A program made the translations under genes and the position numbers. Below are positions 1 through 8,750 of a DNA stretch of 64,000 bases, piece after piece. Source of the DNA: Nitrospirota bacterium (lineage in GTDB: Bacteria > JACPQY01); contig JACPQY010000011.1 of the NCBI GenBank assembly GCA_016190245.1, positions 1 to 64,000 of the forward strand, in the 5' to 3' direction. The notes under the pieces were generated by a model. That model ran no database searches and had not been told where the DNA came from. It saw nothing but the letters and a program-made list of their open reading frames with translations. Each line of letters opens with the position of its first letter. Position 1 is the stretch's first letter.

Positions 1-2
1 CA

Positions 3-116
3 CCCCCGTTACAGCGTTATGTGCCCCGCATCCTGCGGGGCTTCCTCTCGCAGTACCAGGCCCTCCTGGGCCAGGTATCCCCTCTGAACTATTCGGAGAA
101 TCAGGAAAAATCATGA
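3..116 (+). CDS. 3' end of an unidentified gene cut by the window edge
   Basis: An open frame enters from the left edge and stops at TGA 114-116, giving about 37 residues. The readable tail contains YVPRILRGFLSQYQALLG and then a short hydrophilic end. The frame is open and amphipathic, but the piece is too short to assign to a family. It ends 21 bases before the inverted-repeat element at 138, so that element lies directly downstream of this gene. Low confidence, since a 114-base open frame can arise by chance in GC-rich DNA. Confidence 0.35.
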   Translation, partial: PPLQRYVPRILRGFLSQYQALLGQVSPLNYSENQEKS

Positions 117-137
117 CCGAAAAAGGGCGTTGTAGTG

Positions 138-296
138 CTAGGCTCTGTTTGAAAACCCTTCGCCGGCCACCGCAATCCTTGTAGGGGAGGGTGCTTGCAC
201 CCTCCCTCCCTTCGGGCGGGTCCAAGGACCCGCCCCTACGAAGAACCGTCCTGCCCATGGTCGATCCCCTTAAGGTCGTTTTCAAACAGAGCCTAG
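138..296. repeat. MITE-like element with perfect 19-bp terminal inverted repeats
   Basis: The left end CTAGGCTCTGTTTGAAAAC (138-156) is exactly repeated in inverse orientation at 278-296. Inside are two perfect hairpins: GGAGGGTGC/GCACCCTCC near 186-205 and GGGCGGGTCC/GGACCCGCCC at 215-236. Both are enclosed by GTAGGGG (181-187) and CCCCTAC (233-239). The 159-bp element holds no convincing gene. It resembles a non-autonomous element carrying nested palindromes. It shares its architecture, but not its end sequence, with the element at 58175-58306. Confidence 0.8.
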
Positions 297-352
297 CTCG
301 CCCTGAATCCCGACCCTCTTCTGTCTGGCCACGACCGATCAACGAACGTGCC

Positions 353-1450
353 GTGATCGGGTGCCAGTTCCTCCTCGACTTGCTCATCCTCACCACCTCC
401 GTCGCCGGTCTGCGCGGCACCCGTGAGCTGTGCACCCAAGAGAAATATTGGGAATGTGCCGTCGAGTTGAATCGGTTCATTCTTGAAGAAACCAATCCCG
501 ACGAACGCGCCGAGGCGCTACTCCTCCTGGGCGATGCCTATCTGGAGCTCGGAGAGGACTCGAAGGCGCGTGACGCCTACGAGGATGCGATGGAGATACC
601 CGGCCACCGCGCAACCGCGCTGCGCCGGATGGGTGACGCCTACCTTCGCCGCGGCAACCACTCCGAAGCGATTGCCGTCATGGATCACCTTCTGACCGAG
701 CAGGCCGTACCCGTGGACGACGCCGCCCTCTTCAAAGCCCGTGCCTTCCTGTACGAGGAAGAATGGGCAGCCGCCTCGGCGCAACTTGCCCTCGTGCCCG
801 AAACCCACGATGGGGTGCGCGACGCCAGGCTCGCATTGGAAGGCGTCCAGAACCTTCCCCGACGATCCCCGGCCCTGGCAGTCGGGCTGTCGGCCATCCT
901 CCCCGGCGCCGGACAAGCCTATGCCGGACGCCCCCTCGACGGCATCCAGACACTCCTCATCAACGGTCTGCTCGCCACCGGCATCGGATTCGCGTTCACC
1001 AAAGGCGAGCCGGTCGCCGGATCCGCGTTGATCTTTCTCACCGTGCCGTTCTACGGCGGCAACCTCTACAACGCGCATCGCCATGCGGACGACTACAACG
1101 CCCGGCAGGCGCGGAAGGTCATAGAGGAGATAGATTCCAAGCTCGGCTTCCAGCCTGTCCCACGGCCTCACAGTTCAAGTCGAGAACCGGCGCAACCGAC
1201 CTCCGCCTCGGCCGGTGAAGGCGCGATCGAGTTCTACCAGTCCTTCCTCTCGCGGCACTGGGGCGGGCGGTGCGCGTTCATCCCGAGCTGTTCGCGCTAC
1301 GGTCACGCGGCCGTCATGAAGTACGGCTTTCTTCGCGGAACGATCCTGATCGGCGCGCGCCTCTTGCGGGACAACCCCTCAGCCTTGGCCTACTACCCGC
1401 TCACCCGGGACGCGGAGGGGCGGTTGCGGGCCGTGGATCCGGTGGAGTGA
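353..1450 (+). CDS. TPR membrane protein fused to a C-terminal YidD domain
   Basis: From the GTG at 353 this encodes about 365 residues. The N-terminus looks like a signal peptide (about 1-20). Next come TPR-like helices (about 25-170) with the motif LLLLGDAYLELGEDSKARDAY, then a hydrophobic region with two or three membrane segments (about 176-255) starting LSAILPGAGQAYAG. The last 78 residues are a YidD domain with FYQSFLS, CAFIPSCSRYG and a RLLR-type motif. YidD proteins are normally about 70-100-residue stand-alone factors that assist membrane-protein insertion through YidC, so the TPR-membrane-YidD fusion is unusual. An upstream in-frame ATG at 257 lies inside the MITE-like repeat; the GTG at 353 just before the signal peptide was preferred, without a clear ribosome-binding site. 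The final YidD motif reads RDNPSAL where family members usually have RCHP, so activity is uncertain. Confidence 0.75.
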   Translation: MIGCQFLLDLLILTTSVAGLRGTRELCTQEKYWECAVELNRFILEETNPDERAEALLLLGDAYLELGEDSKARDAYEDAMEIPGHRATALRRMGDAYLRRGNHSEAIAVMDHLLTEQAVPVDDAALFKARAFLYEEEWAAASAQLALVPETHDGVRDARLALEGVQNLPRRSPALAVGLSAILPGAGQAYAGRPLDGIQTLLINGLLATGIGFAFTKGEPVAGSALIFLTVPFYGGNLYNAHRHADDYNARQARKVIEEIDSKLGFQPVPRPHSSSREPAQPTSASAGEGAIEFYQSFLSRHWGGRCAFIPSCSRYGHAAVMKYGFLRGTILIGARLLRDNPSALAYYPLTRDAEGRLRAVDPVE

Positions 1451-1588
1451 GGTTCGCGTTGCGCAAACGATGGCACATGCGTCTTGTCCGCGCGGCTCTC
1501 GCCCGCAGCCTCCGCGCGTGGCACCCCTGCGAGAAAGCAGGCGCAATTGGAAGGCCCGACGGTCGCATGCCAAGCCGCATCGCGTGAT

Positions 1589-2890
1589 CTACGAGTCCGT
1601 TCCCTCCCACAGGGCACGGATGGGGACGGCGAAGAGATCGTCGCCAAAACGCGCTCCCACCTCGCCATCGTAGAGCACGACTCCGGCCGCGAACCGCCTG
1701 CCCGCGGCGGCCTTCAACTTTCGGAGGCCACGAAAATCCGCGGCCGTGACCGTGGCGCCCGCCTTCACCTCCACCCCCGCCACTCGACCGGGACCGCGCT
1801 CGAGCACGATATCCACCTCGACCGCGTCCTTGTCGCGGTAGTGGAAGAACCGGATCTCCTCCTCATGCCCACTTGCCTGTCGGCGGAGCTCCTGGAACGC
1901 GAAGGTCTCAAGCATCTGGCCGAGCGTGGGGCGATCTTCCCAAAGGGAGGCCGCATCCAGCCCCAGCAGTGCGCAGGCAACGCCCGTGTCGCCGACGTGC
2001 AACTTGGGGGTCTTGATCAGGCGGCTCAGCCGATTGCTGTGCCATGGCGAAAGCTCCTCCAGAAGGAAGATCCTCTCCAGCAAGGTCACATAGTCGCGGA
2101 TGGTCGGCCGACTCAGCTTGAATGGACCCGCTAGGTCGCTGATGTTGACCAGCCGCGCCGTCTGGCCCGCGGCCAGCGCGAGCATCCGGGGCATTGCATC
2201 GAGGGAGTTGATCCGTGCCAAGCTTCGGACATCGCGCTGGACGAGCGTCTCGATGTAGTCGCGATACCACGCGGCCCGGCGGCGCGGCGTGGACCGCTCA
2301 AGCGCCGCCGGATAGCCGCCGGCCGCGATGCGCTCCGCGAGTGCCCTTCCGAGCCGCTCCGCCCTGCGAGCCCTGAACACACCGTCGAAGAGCCGGTCGA
2401 GAAAGCGCGGCGCATTCCCGTCGAGCTCGCACTGAGCCAACGGGTGCAGCCGGAGGATGCCGATGCGGCCGGCCAGCGAGTCCGCCAGCGCCGGGACCAA
2501 TAGCACATTAGAGGATCCCGTGAGGAGGAATCGGCCCGGGCCGCGCCGGCGGTCCACGGCCGACTTGAGTGCGTTGAAAATCCCCGGTACGCGCTGCACC
2601 TCGTCCAACACCGCCCGCTCCGGCAGGTCACCGACGAAGCCCACGGGGTCGGCGGTTGCCGCGGCGCGGGTCACATCCTCATCGAAGCTGAAGTAGGCGT
2701 GGCCCAACCTCTTGCCTACGACCTGCGCCAGCGTCGTCTTGCCGGACTGGCGTGGGCCGTGGATCAGGACCACGGGCGTATCCGCGAGCGCCTCGACAAG
2801 ACGAGCCTCCGCCAAGCGGGCGTAGAGCGGGCCGACTCCCATGCCGGCCAATTGTAACTCGGTGCCTCGGCTAATTGCAACGTTCTTCAT
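1589..2890 (-). CDS. AAA-type ATPase with DUF4143 domain
   Basis: A 433-residue protein of the widespread ATP-binding DUF4143 family. The Walker A motif is HGPRQSGKTTLAQ (about residues 43-56). The AAA domain continues through DEDVTRAA and the sensor-like FLLTGSSNVLL. The DUF4143 part covers about residues 190-400, with the characteristic RDYIETLVQRDVRSLARI and the late FHYRDKDAVEVDIVLE, which resembles a PD-(D/E)XK-like core. The length is typical. The biological role of the family is unknown; such genes are common singletons in mobile or accessory DNA. A second possible start is the ATG at 2842 (MGVGPLYARL); neither has a strong ribosome-binding site. It is monocistronic and convergent with the YidD fusion gene. 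Confidence 0.85.
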   Translation of the reverse strand: MKNVAISRGTELQLAGMGVGPLYARLAEARLVEALADTPVVLIHGPRQSGKTTLAQVVGKRLGHAYFSFDEDVTRAAATADPVGFVGDLPERAVLDEVQRVPGIFNALKSAVDRRRGPGRFLLTGSSNVLLVPALADSLAGRIGILRLHPLAQCELDGNAPRFLDRLFDGVFRARRAERLGRALAERIAAGGYPAALERSTPRRRAAWYRDYIETLVQRDVRSLARINSLDAMPRMLALAAGQTARLVNISDLAGPFKLSRPTIRDYVTLLERIFLLEELSPWHSNRLSRLIKTPKLHVGDTGVACALLGLDAASLWEDRPTLGQMLETFAFQELRRQASGHEEEIRFFHYRDKDAVEVDIVLERGPGRVAGVEVKAGATVTAADFRGLRKLKAAAGRRFAAGVVLYDGEVGARFGDDLFAVPIRALWEGTDS

Positions 2891-3044
2891 CGGCCAGATG
2901 AAACTTCATGGCTCGGCCAAACGAAATGCTGGGCATCACGCCCCGCCCAGGCCGCCGGCTATGTCCTCTCCGAATCTGCGCACCGAGACTCGCGTGCCCT
3001 GAGAGTCAACGAACACCCCCAGCCCCCCCCCCGGCCGCGCATCT

Positions 3045-4460
3045 TCAGGCGATCGATGTCTCGAAGCCGCGGCGGTCCATGCGGCCCCAGCCTTTCGCGC
3101 CCCGGAGGGCGCCCAGAAACCCACGAAAGCGCCAGAACGCGCAGAGCTGCCGGTAGCCCAGGTTCTCCACGAACGCGAGCGCGAAGAGCCGGACGAGGTC
3201 GGCCGTGCGCGGATAGCGGCGAAGCGACAGTTCCTCCAGTGCAACCGCCGCCACGGAGAGCGCCATCCCCAGCACGATCGCAACCATGATGAACGCCAAC
3301 ACATACGGTCCGCGCAGGCTGCCCAGAAAGAGCGCGAGGGCCAGGGACACGTATCCCCCCATCTCGATCACCGGCCCGAGCATCTCGAGGAAGAAGAAAT
3401 AGGGGTAGACGAACAGGCCGATCCTCCCGTAGCGCGGGTTGAGCATCATCGGCCAGTACCGGGCAACCGACTCGACAAGCCCGCGCTGCCAGCGATCACG
3501 TTGCCGGCCCAACGCACGCAGCGTTTCAGGGCACTCGGTCCACGCGACGGGATCGGGGACGTAGGCGATTCGATAAGGGATTCGCTTCCGCCGGCAGTAG
3601 CGGTGAAGCCGGACCACGAGTTCCATGTCCTCCCCCACAGTCGAGCGGCTATACCCGCCTGCGTCCACCACGGTCCTCCGGCGGAACATACCGAACGCCC
3701 CGGAGATGATGAACGTGCCTTGCATCGCGGCCCACCCCATCCGACCCGACAGGAACGCCCGGAGGTATTCGAGCACCTGGAGTTGGGCAAGAATTCGCCT
3801 CGGGAATCGCACTTCCTTGAGCACCCCATCCTCAACGCGACAATCGTTCGCGATGCGGACGATCCCTCCGGCGGCGACGGTGGACCCGTCTTCGAGAAAC
3901 GGTCTCACGAGGCGGATGAGCGCCTCGCGTTCCAGCAGGCTGTCCGCATCCACGGCGCAGAAGAGCGGCGTCGAGGCGAAGTTGATCCCCGCGTTGAGAG
4001 CATCGGCCTTGCCGCCGTTTTCCTTGTCCACCACCCAGAGATTCCGCGCGCGACGACTTCGGTACGTGCCGCGCACAGCCGCCGTGGGGAGACCCGCCGT
4101 GGGGGCGCGTGGCGCGGGTTCGAGTTCGAAAGCCTCGATCATCCGGGCCAGCGTGTCATCGGTTGATCCGTCATTCACGAAGAGAACCTCTACGCGGGGA
4201 TAGACCACGCCAAGGAGCGAGCGGACGGCGGCCACGCACGTGGGCGCCTCGTTGAAGGCCGGGGTGATGAGCGTGACCGGTGGCGCGCCGGCGCCCGCCA
4301 TCAGCTCCTCGAGATCGAACGAGCGCAGCCGGCGCGAGTGGCGCTTGAGAGCCCGAAACGCAAAGACGCTCGTGGCAAGGTAGACCGAGTTCAGAACAAG
4401 GAAGTAGAGGAGAACCAGGTCGTTGAGGAAACCCAGGACGACAAAGGCGGCCGCCGTCAC
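3045..4460 (-). CDS. Membrane glycosyltransferase family 2 (PgaC/IcaA-like)
   Basis: About 471 residues from a GTG at 4460 that overlaps the upstream stop as GTGA. The long open frame continues to 5408, but that part is a shadow of the HEAT-repeat gene. One or two N-terminal membrane segments come first. The GT2 domain follows, with VTLITPAFNE, VNDGSTDDT, the NGGKADALNAG and DAD motifs, GEDMELVVRLH and the processive-synthase motif QRDRWQRG. The C-terminus has three or so membrane segments. This order matches poly-N-acetylglucosamine-type or other beta-glycan synthases acting at the inner membrane on nucleotide sugars; the exact sugar cannot be read. It is the last gene of a three-gene overlapping operon with a c-di-GMP-type regulator, which fits a role in exopolysaccharide or biofilm formation. 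Confidence 0.88.
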   Translation of the reverse strand: MTAAAFVVLGFLNDLVLLYFLVLNSVYLATSVFAFRALKRHSRRLRSFDLEELMAGAGAPPVTLITPAFNEAPTCVAAVRSLLGVVYPRVEVLFVNDGSTDDTLARMIEAFELEPAPRAPTAGLPTAAVRGTYRSRRARNLWVVDKENGGKADALNAGINFASTPLFCAVDADSLLEREALIRLVRPFLEDGSTVAAGGIVRIANDCRVEDGVLKEVRFPRRILAQLQVLEYLRAFLSGRMGWAAMQGTFIISGAFGMFRRRTVVDAGGYSRSTVGEDMELVVRLHRYCRRKRIPYRIAYVPDPVAWTECPETLRALGRQRDRWQRGLVESVARYWPMMLNPRYGRIGLFVYPYFFFLEMLGPVIEMGGYVSLALALFLGSLRGPYVLAFIMVAIVLGMALSVAAVALEELSLRRYPRTADLVRLFALAFVENLGYRQLCAFWRFRGFLGALRGAKGWGRMDRRGFETSIA

Positions 4461-5602
4461 GACGCGGCACCCGAGAGGACCTGACGGACCAGCTCCGCGC
4501 GGGGGTGGCTCGAGGCCGCCACCCGGGCCAGAAGGTCGGTGGCCTTCAGCCTCTTGAGGCCCCACGCGGCCTGGAGAGCCACCCAGGGGGAACGGTCCGA
4601 GAGCGCGACACGGAGAGGCTCGACGTCGGCCTCCTCCCCCAAACGGCCCAGGGCGGCCACCGCATGCGTGCGGACCACAAAATCCGCGCTGCCGCACACG
4701 GCGCGGACGGCCGGTAGGTGGCGCGTCTGTCCCACCGCGCCCAGAAGCCGGAGGCACGCGCCGCGCAGATCGCGGCCCTTCTCGCGCGCGAGAACCGTCG
4801 CAGCCACGTCCGCCGCCTGGGTATCGCGAAGCTGCCCGAGCGTGTCCGCGAACACGGCCCGGGTCCAGTCCGGATTGTCCGGGTTCGCAAGTTGCGAGCG
4901 GAGTTCGGCCCCCGCCTCGGGCCCGGCCGCGGCCAGCATCGAGGCGAGGAAGCCGGCACTCCACGTTTCGAAGCGGTGCAGCGTGTGGAGCACGGCGCGC
5001 GCGTACCGCGCATTCCCGCTCCTCATGAGCGCCCGCGCCGCCACCATGGCGACAAGCGGTGAGGCATCGTCGAGCGCCTCCACCACCGCGTCCGAGTGTG
5101 CGGGAAGTCCCAACGCCCCGAGGATCCGCACCGCTTCCGCGCGACCCTCCGGAGCCGACCGTTTCCAGCGGCGCGCCAGGTCGTCCAGAAACGGCTGCGC
5201 GATCTCGATGAGGACGCTCTTTGCCTCGCCCCTCAGCCGACCCGCCAGGCGGGCGACGTAGGCCAGAAAGTGCGGGATGTCCTGCCGCCGCACGTGTTTC
5301 CAGAGCAGATGAACGCGCAGTCGCCCGGCCGCCTCGGCTTCCGGCCGCGCGTGTGGAGAAGTGATCTCCAGGAGGAGCGGGCGCCAGACCGATTCCAGGC
5401 GCGACCACCGTCGCTCGCGCAACCGGTTCCTAAACCGAAACGCCACGGTCGAGAGGGCAAACGCGAAGACGAGACAGAACAGGAACACCACCGTGACTAC
5501 TAAGTAGAGCAGGACCCTGTCGCTCAGGAAGACGGCCGGGATGGTCGCGGACTCGCCGCCCATCAATCCCATTGCGGGCCAGATCACGAAGTCCCCAGGC
5601 AC
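4457..5602 (-). CDS. Membrane-anchored HEAT-repeat protein
   Basis: 381 residues with one N-terminal transmembrane helix (about residues 30-55, VLLYLVVTVVFLFCLVF), then a cytosolic region built of HEAT-like helical pairs. Repeating patterns include AVEALDDASPLVAMVAARALM, AVRAVCGSADFVVRTHAVAALGRLG and LRVALSDRSPWVALQAAWGLKRL. Such repeats usually act as protein-binding scaffolds. The gene overlaps the upstream REC-GGDEF-REC gene by 19 bases and the downstream glycosyltransferase by 4, so all three are probably translationally coupled. Inference: it tethers or regulates the synthase. Later ATG codons (for example at 5572) are alternative starts. Confidence 0.8.
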   Translation of the reverse strand: MPGDFVIWPAMGLMGGESATIPAVFLSDRVLLYLVVTVVFLFCLVFAFALSTVAFRFRNRLRERRWSRLESVWRPLLLEITSPHARPEAEAAGRLRVHLLWKHVRRQDIPHFLAYVARLAGRLRGEAKSVLIEIAQPFLDDLARRWKRSAPEGRAEAVRILGALGLPAHSDAVVEALDDASPLVAMVAARALMRSGNARYARAVLHTLHRFETWSAGFLASMLAAAGPEAGAELRSQLANPDNPDWTRAVFADTLGQLRDTQAADVAATVLAREKGRDLRGACLRLLGAVGQTRHLPAVRAVCGSADFVVRTHAVAALGRLGEEADVEPLRVALSDRSPWVALQAAWGLKRLKATDLLARVAASSHPRAELVRQVLSGAAS

Positions 5603-7113
5603 CGGCGCACCCTCGCCAGGAGGTCCACCGGAGACACCGGTTTGACGACGCAGTCCGCCGCGCCTAACTCGATCGCGCGCCCCACGGCGTCCTCGTCCTC
5701 CGGCGTCGTCAGCATGATCACCGGCACTTTCGCGGTTTCGGGGCGACGGCGAAGCACTTCCAGAAGCTGCAGACCACCGATGCTGGGCGTCTGAAGATCC
5801 AGGAGGACAAGCGAGACACTCGGATCCACGGCGGCTTGAAGCGCCGAGGCCCCATCCGCGCAGTGCACCACCTCGTATCCCTCTCTCGACAAGCGATGTT
5901 TCATGGCGGCGGCCGCGAGATCGTCGTACTCCGCGATGAGGATCTTGGGCGCCTCCGCGAGCTCCAACTCGGCGGCTTCGGGAACGAGCACGGCGCTGCG
6001 CCCCTCGGCGCGGGCCTGTCGCAACAGTTCACCGATGGTGGCCACCGCACTCTCCGCCGACATGTCCGCCGAGACCCTCGTGAAACCGGCGCTGAGCGTG
6101 AGATGAAACGTGATGCCGTCGCCCGAGCGGAATGTGCGGGCGCGCGCGGCGTCCAAAACCTTCTTCAAGGCCCTCCGGCCCCCGGCCAGAGCCGTGGCGG
6201 GCAGCAGTGCGGCAAACTGGGCGCCGCCCCACCGGGCCACGAAGTCCGATCGCCTCAAGCTCCGGGCCACGCCCGCGCCTGCCTCGCGAAGGACCATGTC
6301 CAGGATCACGCGCCCGAACGCCTCGTGGAGCCCCGTCACGTCGTCCAGTTCCAGCAACGCCAAGACCAGAGGTTTTCCGGTTCGGACCGCCTCGGCCTTG
6401 GCCCGCTCGAACGTCTCGCCGAGCACGGTCCGATTGGGAAGACCGGTCAGTGCATCGCGATGCGAAGCCGCGAGCGCGGCCGATTCCCGCGCCAGAATCC
6501 CTTCCACGGCGGCGGCCAACTCGCCGGGATCAACGGGCGCCTTCAGCCACGCGTCCGCCCCCAGAGCCACGCACTCTCGCCGCTCCGCCTCGTTTCCCGA
6601 AACGGAGAGCACGATCACGGGAATTCCCGCCGTGGAGGGATGCTCCTTCAGGCGCGCGAGGAGGCTCCGGCCGTCTGCATCGAGCACGGCCATGTCAACG
6701 ATCACCAGATCGAACCGGCGCGCGCGAAGGTGTCGGACGGCCTCGGCGCAGGATGAGGCGATTACGGGTTCCCCCCCACGAGGGGCAAGTGCGGCGATCA
6801 GTTTCGCCGCTTCAGCCGATCCCACGATGAGGAAACCATCTCTCGCCGGTCCCGCCGCCTGGCGGCCGAGCGCGGTCAGGAGGGGCTCCAGACCGTCGAG
6901 CGGCTTCCCTGCCGCCGATTTCTCGAGTGCCTCCGCCGCGAGGGCCACATCGAGGAAGCCGCCCGCCGCGGCCCTCCGCCTCAACGAGCGAGCAAGCCGC
7001 CGGACCGACGCCACGGCTCCCGCCTCACCGTGTCGCAGGGGCTCTGCGATCAGTTCCAGCGCATCGAGAAAACTCCTCGCGAACTCGCTAGGCCGGCCTG
7101 CCCCTTCCTCCAT
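5584..7113 (-). CDS. REC-GGDEF-REC response regulator with degenerate GGDEF
   Basis: 509 residues. An N-terminal helical, HPt-like region (about 1-85) is followed by a receiver domain (about 95-210) with phospho-acceptor Asp in LVIVDMAVLD. A GGDEF-type domain (about 225-370) follows, with DALTGLPNR at its start, and then a second receiver domain (about 390-509) with LVLLDLQTP and the late Lys in VVKPVS. The signature loop reads RWGGAQFAAL instead of GG(D/E)EF, so the catalytic acidic pair is missing and diguanylate cyclase activity is unlikely. Degenerate GGDEF domains often act as c-di-GMP or GTP sensors or as dimer scaffolds. It is the first gene of the operon with the HEAT protein and the glycosyltransferase, which suggests phosphorylation-gated control of the synthase. 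Confidence 0.88.
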   Translation of the reverse strand: MEEGAGRPSEFARSFLDALELIAEPLRHGEAGAVASVRRLARSLRRRAAAGGFLDVALAAEALEKSAAGKPLDGLEPLLTALGRQAAGPARDGFLIVGSAEAAKLIAALAPRGGEPVIASSCAEAVRHLRARRFDLVIVDMAVLDADGRSLLARLKEHPSTAGIPVIVLSVSGNEAERRECVALGADAWLKAPVDPGELAAAVEGILARESAALAASHRDALTGLPNRTVLGETFERAKAEAVRTGKPLVLALLELDDVTGLHEAFGRVILDMVLREAGAGVARSLRRSDFVARWGGAQFAALLPATALAGGRRALKKVLDAARARTFRSGDGITFHLTLSAGFTRVSADMSAESAVATIGELLRQARAEGRSAVLVPEAAELELAEAPKILIAEYDDLAAAAMKHRLSREGYEVVHCADGASALQAAVDPSVSLVLLDLQTPSIGGLQLLEVLRRRPETAKVPVIMLTTPEDEDAVGRAIELGAADCVVKPVSPVDLLARVRRCLGTS

Positions 7114-7592
7114 TTTCCCCCGCGCGCCGCAGGATTCCGTGCGATCGGACAGCGCTCACCGGCGCCATCCACCCGCTCGAAACGCGTCGCGCCACGAGCG
7201 CGGTGCCTTGCTCGCCTCCGTCCGCACCGTGCCCGAGAAGCCCCTCATGGTTGTGGTCGCAGAGGTCAGGTTTCGCCACGCACCCTCGCGGTGCCGAAAA
7301 ATCGTCGCCCCCTCGCCAATCGCCCGTCGCGCGCTGATCGCACACAACCTCCGATCGCGAGTGCGGCGTGGATAGAACTACGAGGTTGGTCGTCATCCCT
7401 GACCCTGCACCATTCCTAATCCGCGTATTGTCGCCTAGCCATGTCCTCTTTGTCAAACCACGTGCCGCCGCCGGCACCCCACACTTCAATCCCCCGGACT
7501 CCCCCTTTTCTGCTTGCTCACCGCGCCCGGACGCGGTAATTGGATCGCTTTAGTCGTTGAGAGCTATGCGCTGCTAGTCGATGGGAGGTGTT
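7114..7592. other. Intergenic region without a recognised gene
   Basis: This gap separates the divergent regulator operon and the cytochrome gene, so promoters for both should lie here. No convincing coding frame, tRNA or strong hairpin was seen. The stretch just before the cytochrome gene is less GC-rich and ends in GGGAGGTG, the ribosome-binding site. Confidence 0.4.
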
Positions 7593-8585
7593 ATGGAACC
7601 ATTCTTTTCAAAGCGCCGTGCTGTCCCCTTTCTCGCCCTGTTGCTATCCTCGTGTGCCCTGATCTTTCGATCAACGATCCCGGATGTCGGACCGCCACCG
7701 GATCTTCGGGTCGAGATCACGCCTGCCCGCCTCGCGCGCGGGGAGTACCTCGCCCGGCACGTGATGGCCTGCATCGACTGCCACTCGGATCGCGACTTCG
7801 GGCACTTTGCGGGACCCGTCGTGACCGGCACGGAAGGCAAGGGAGGGACAAGGTTCGGGAAGGAGCTCGGTCTCCCCGGCACGCTCTACGGGAAGAACAT
7901 TACACCCGCCGCGCTGGGGGCGTGGACCGATGGCGAGGTGGCCCGCGCCATCACGTCGGGCGTCGGCCGCGACGGTGAAGCGTTCTTCCCGATGATGCCC
8001 TACCCGAACTACCGGCAGATCGCCACAGAAGATCTGTACTCCCTGATCGCCTACGTACGCTCTCTCAAACCCATCACGAACGAGGTCCCGAAGCGGGAGC
8101 TGAACTTCCCCCTCAAGTACGTCGCCCGCACACTGCCGCGCCCCTACGAGCCGGCCCCACCGCCAAATCCTTCCGATACTGTCGCGCGCGGGAAGTATCT
8201 CGTCATCATCGCCTCCTGCGCGGATTGCCACACGCCCATGAACGACCGCGGCCAACCCCTGCCGGGGATGTACATGGCGGGGGGGAACGAGTCGGAACTA
8301 CCGTGGGGGACGCTTCGCGCAGCCAATATCACTCCGGACGTGGAGACCGGCATCGGCCGCGTCCCCCGCGAGGTGTTCATCAAGCAGTTCAAGGGATTCT
8401 CCACTCCCGAGGGGAAGCGCCTGCCCAACGGGACGGACGGGTTCAACACGGACATGCCGTGGACGGAGTACGGCGGTATGACCGAGGGGGACCTGGGCGC
8501 GATCTACGACTATCTGCGCACGATCCCGCCGGTCAAGAACGCCGTGAGGTGGTTCACGCCGCCCGGCGGGCCGGCAAACCCGTGA
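7593..8585 (+). CDS. Diheme c-type cytochrome lipoprotein
   Basis: About 330 residues from the ATG at 7593, which is preceded by GGGAGG; an ATG at 7581 is inside that ribosome-binding site and was rejected. The N-terminus has a positively charged region, a hydrophobic stretch and LLSSC, a plausible lipobox. Two CxxCH haem c sites are visible: CIDCH (about residue 53) and CADCH (about residue 210). Two homologous halves each end in a region resembling YPNYRQIATEDLYSLIAYVRSL, as in two-domain cytochrome c subunits of alcohol/gluconate-type dehydrogenases. It would be an electron carrier on the periplasmic face of a membrane. No partner dehydrogenase or oxidase gene is adjacent, so its donor is unknown. 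Confidence 0.87.
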   Translation: MEPFFSKRRAVPFLALLLSSCALIFRSTIPDVGPPPDLRVEITPARLARGEYLARHVMACIDCHSDRDFGHFAGPVVTGTEGKGGTRFGKELGLPGTLYGKNITPAALGAWTDGEVARAITSGVGRDGEAFFPMMPYPNYRQIATEDLYSLIAYVRSLKPITNEVPKRELNFPLKYVARTLPRPYEPAPPPNPSDTVARGKYLVIIASCADCHTPMNDRGQPLPGMYMAGGNESELPWGTLRAANITPDVETGIGRVPREVFIKQFKGFSTPEGKRLPNGTDGFNTDMPWTEYGGMTEGDLGAIYDYLRTIPPVKNAVRWFTPPGGPANP

Positions 8586-8676
8586 GACGAGGCGCCATGA
8601 AATCCCTCGCCAGCCTGAGATCGCCGCGGACGTCCCCGCCGCCAGGCAGGCGCCCCGTCGCGATGACAGAAGGCAC

Positions 8677-8713
8677 GTCATTGCGATCCGCCGCAGGCGG
8701 AGAAGCAATCTCG
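8677..8713. repeat. Short dispersed repeat with internal hairpin
   Basis: The segment begins GTCATTGCGA, contains CCGCC-GCA-GGCGG, and ends GAAGCAATCTCG. This looks like the short interspersed repeat class found between genes in many environmental genomes. It lies between two convergent genes and may help end transcription. Only one copy was noticed in this window. Confidence 0.5.
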
Positions 8714-8750
8714 AATGGGTCACACGCCCCCACACCTTCTGGTCCAGCCA

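Noticed and set aside
4461..5408. N-terminal extension of the glycosyltransferase frame
   Set aside because: Lies wholly inside the HEAT-repeat gene in another frame and has Gly/Arg/Pro-rich shadow composition; the GTG at 4460 gives a normal protein.
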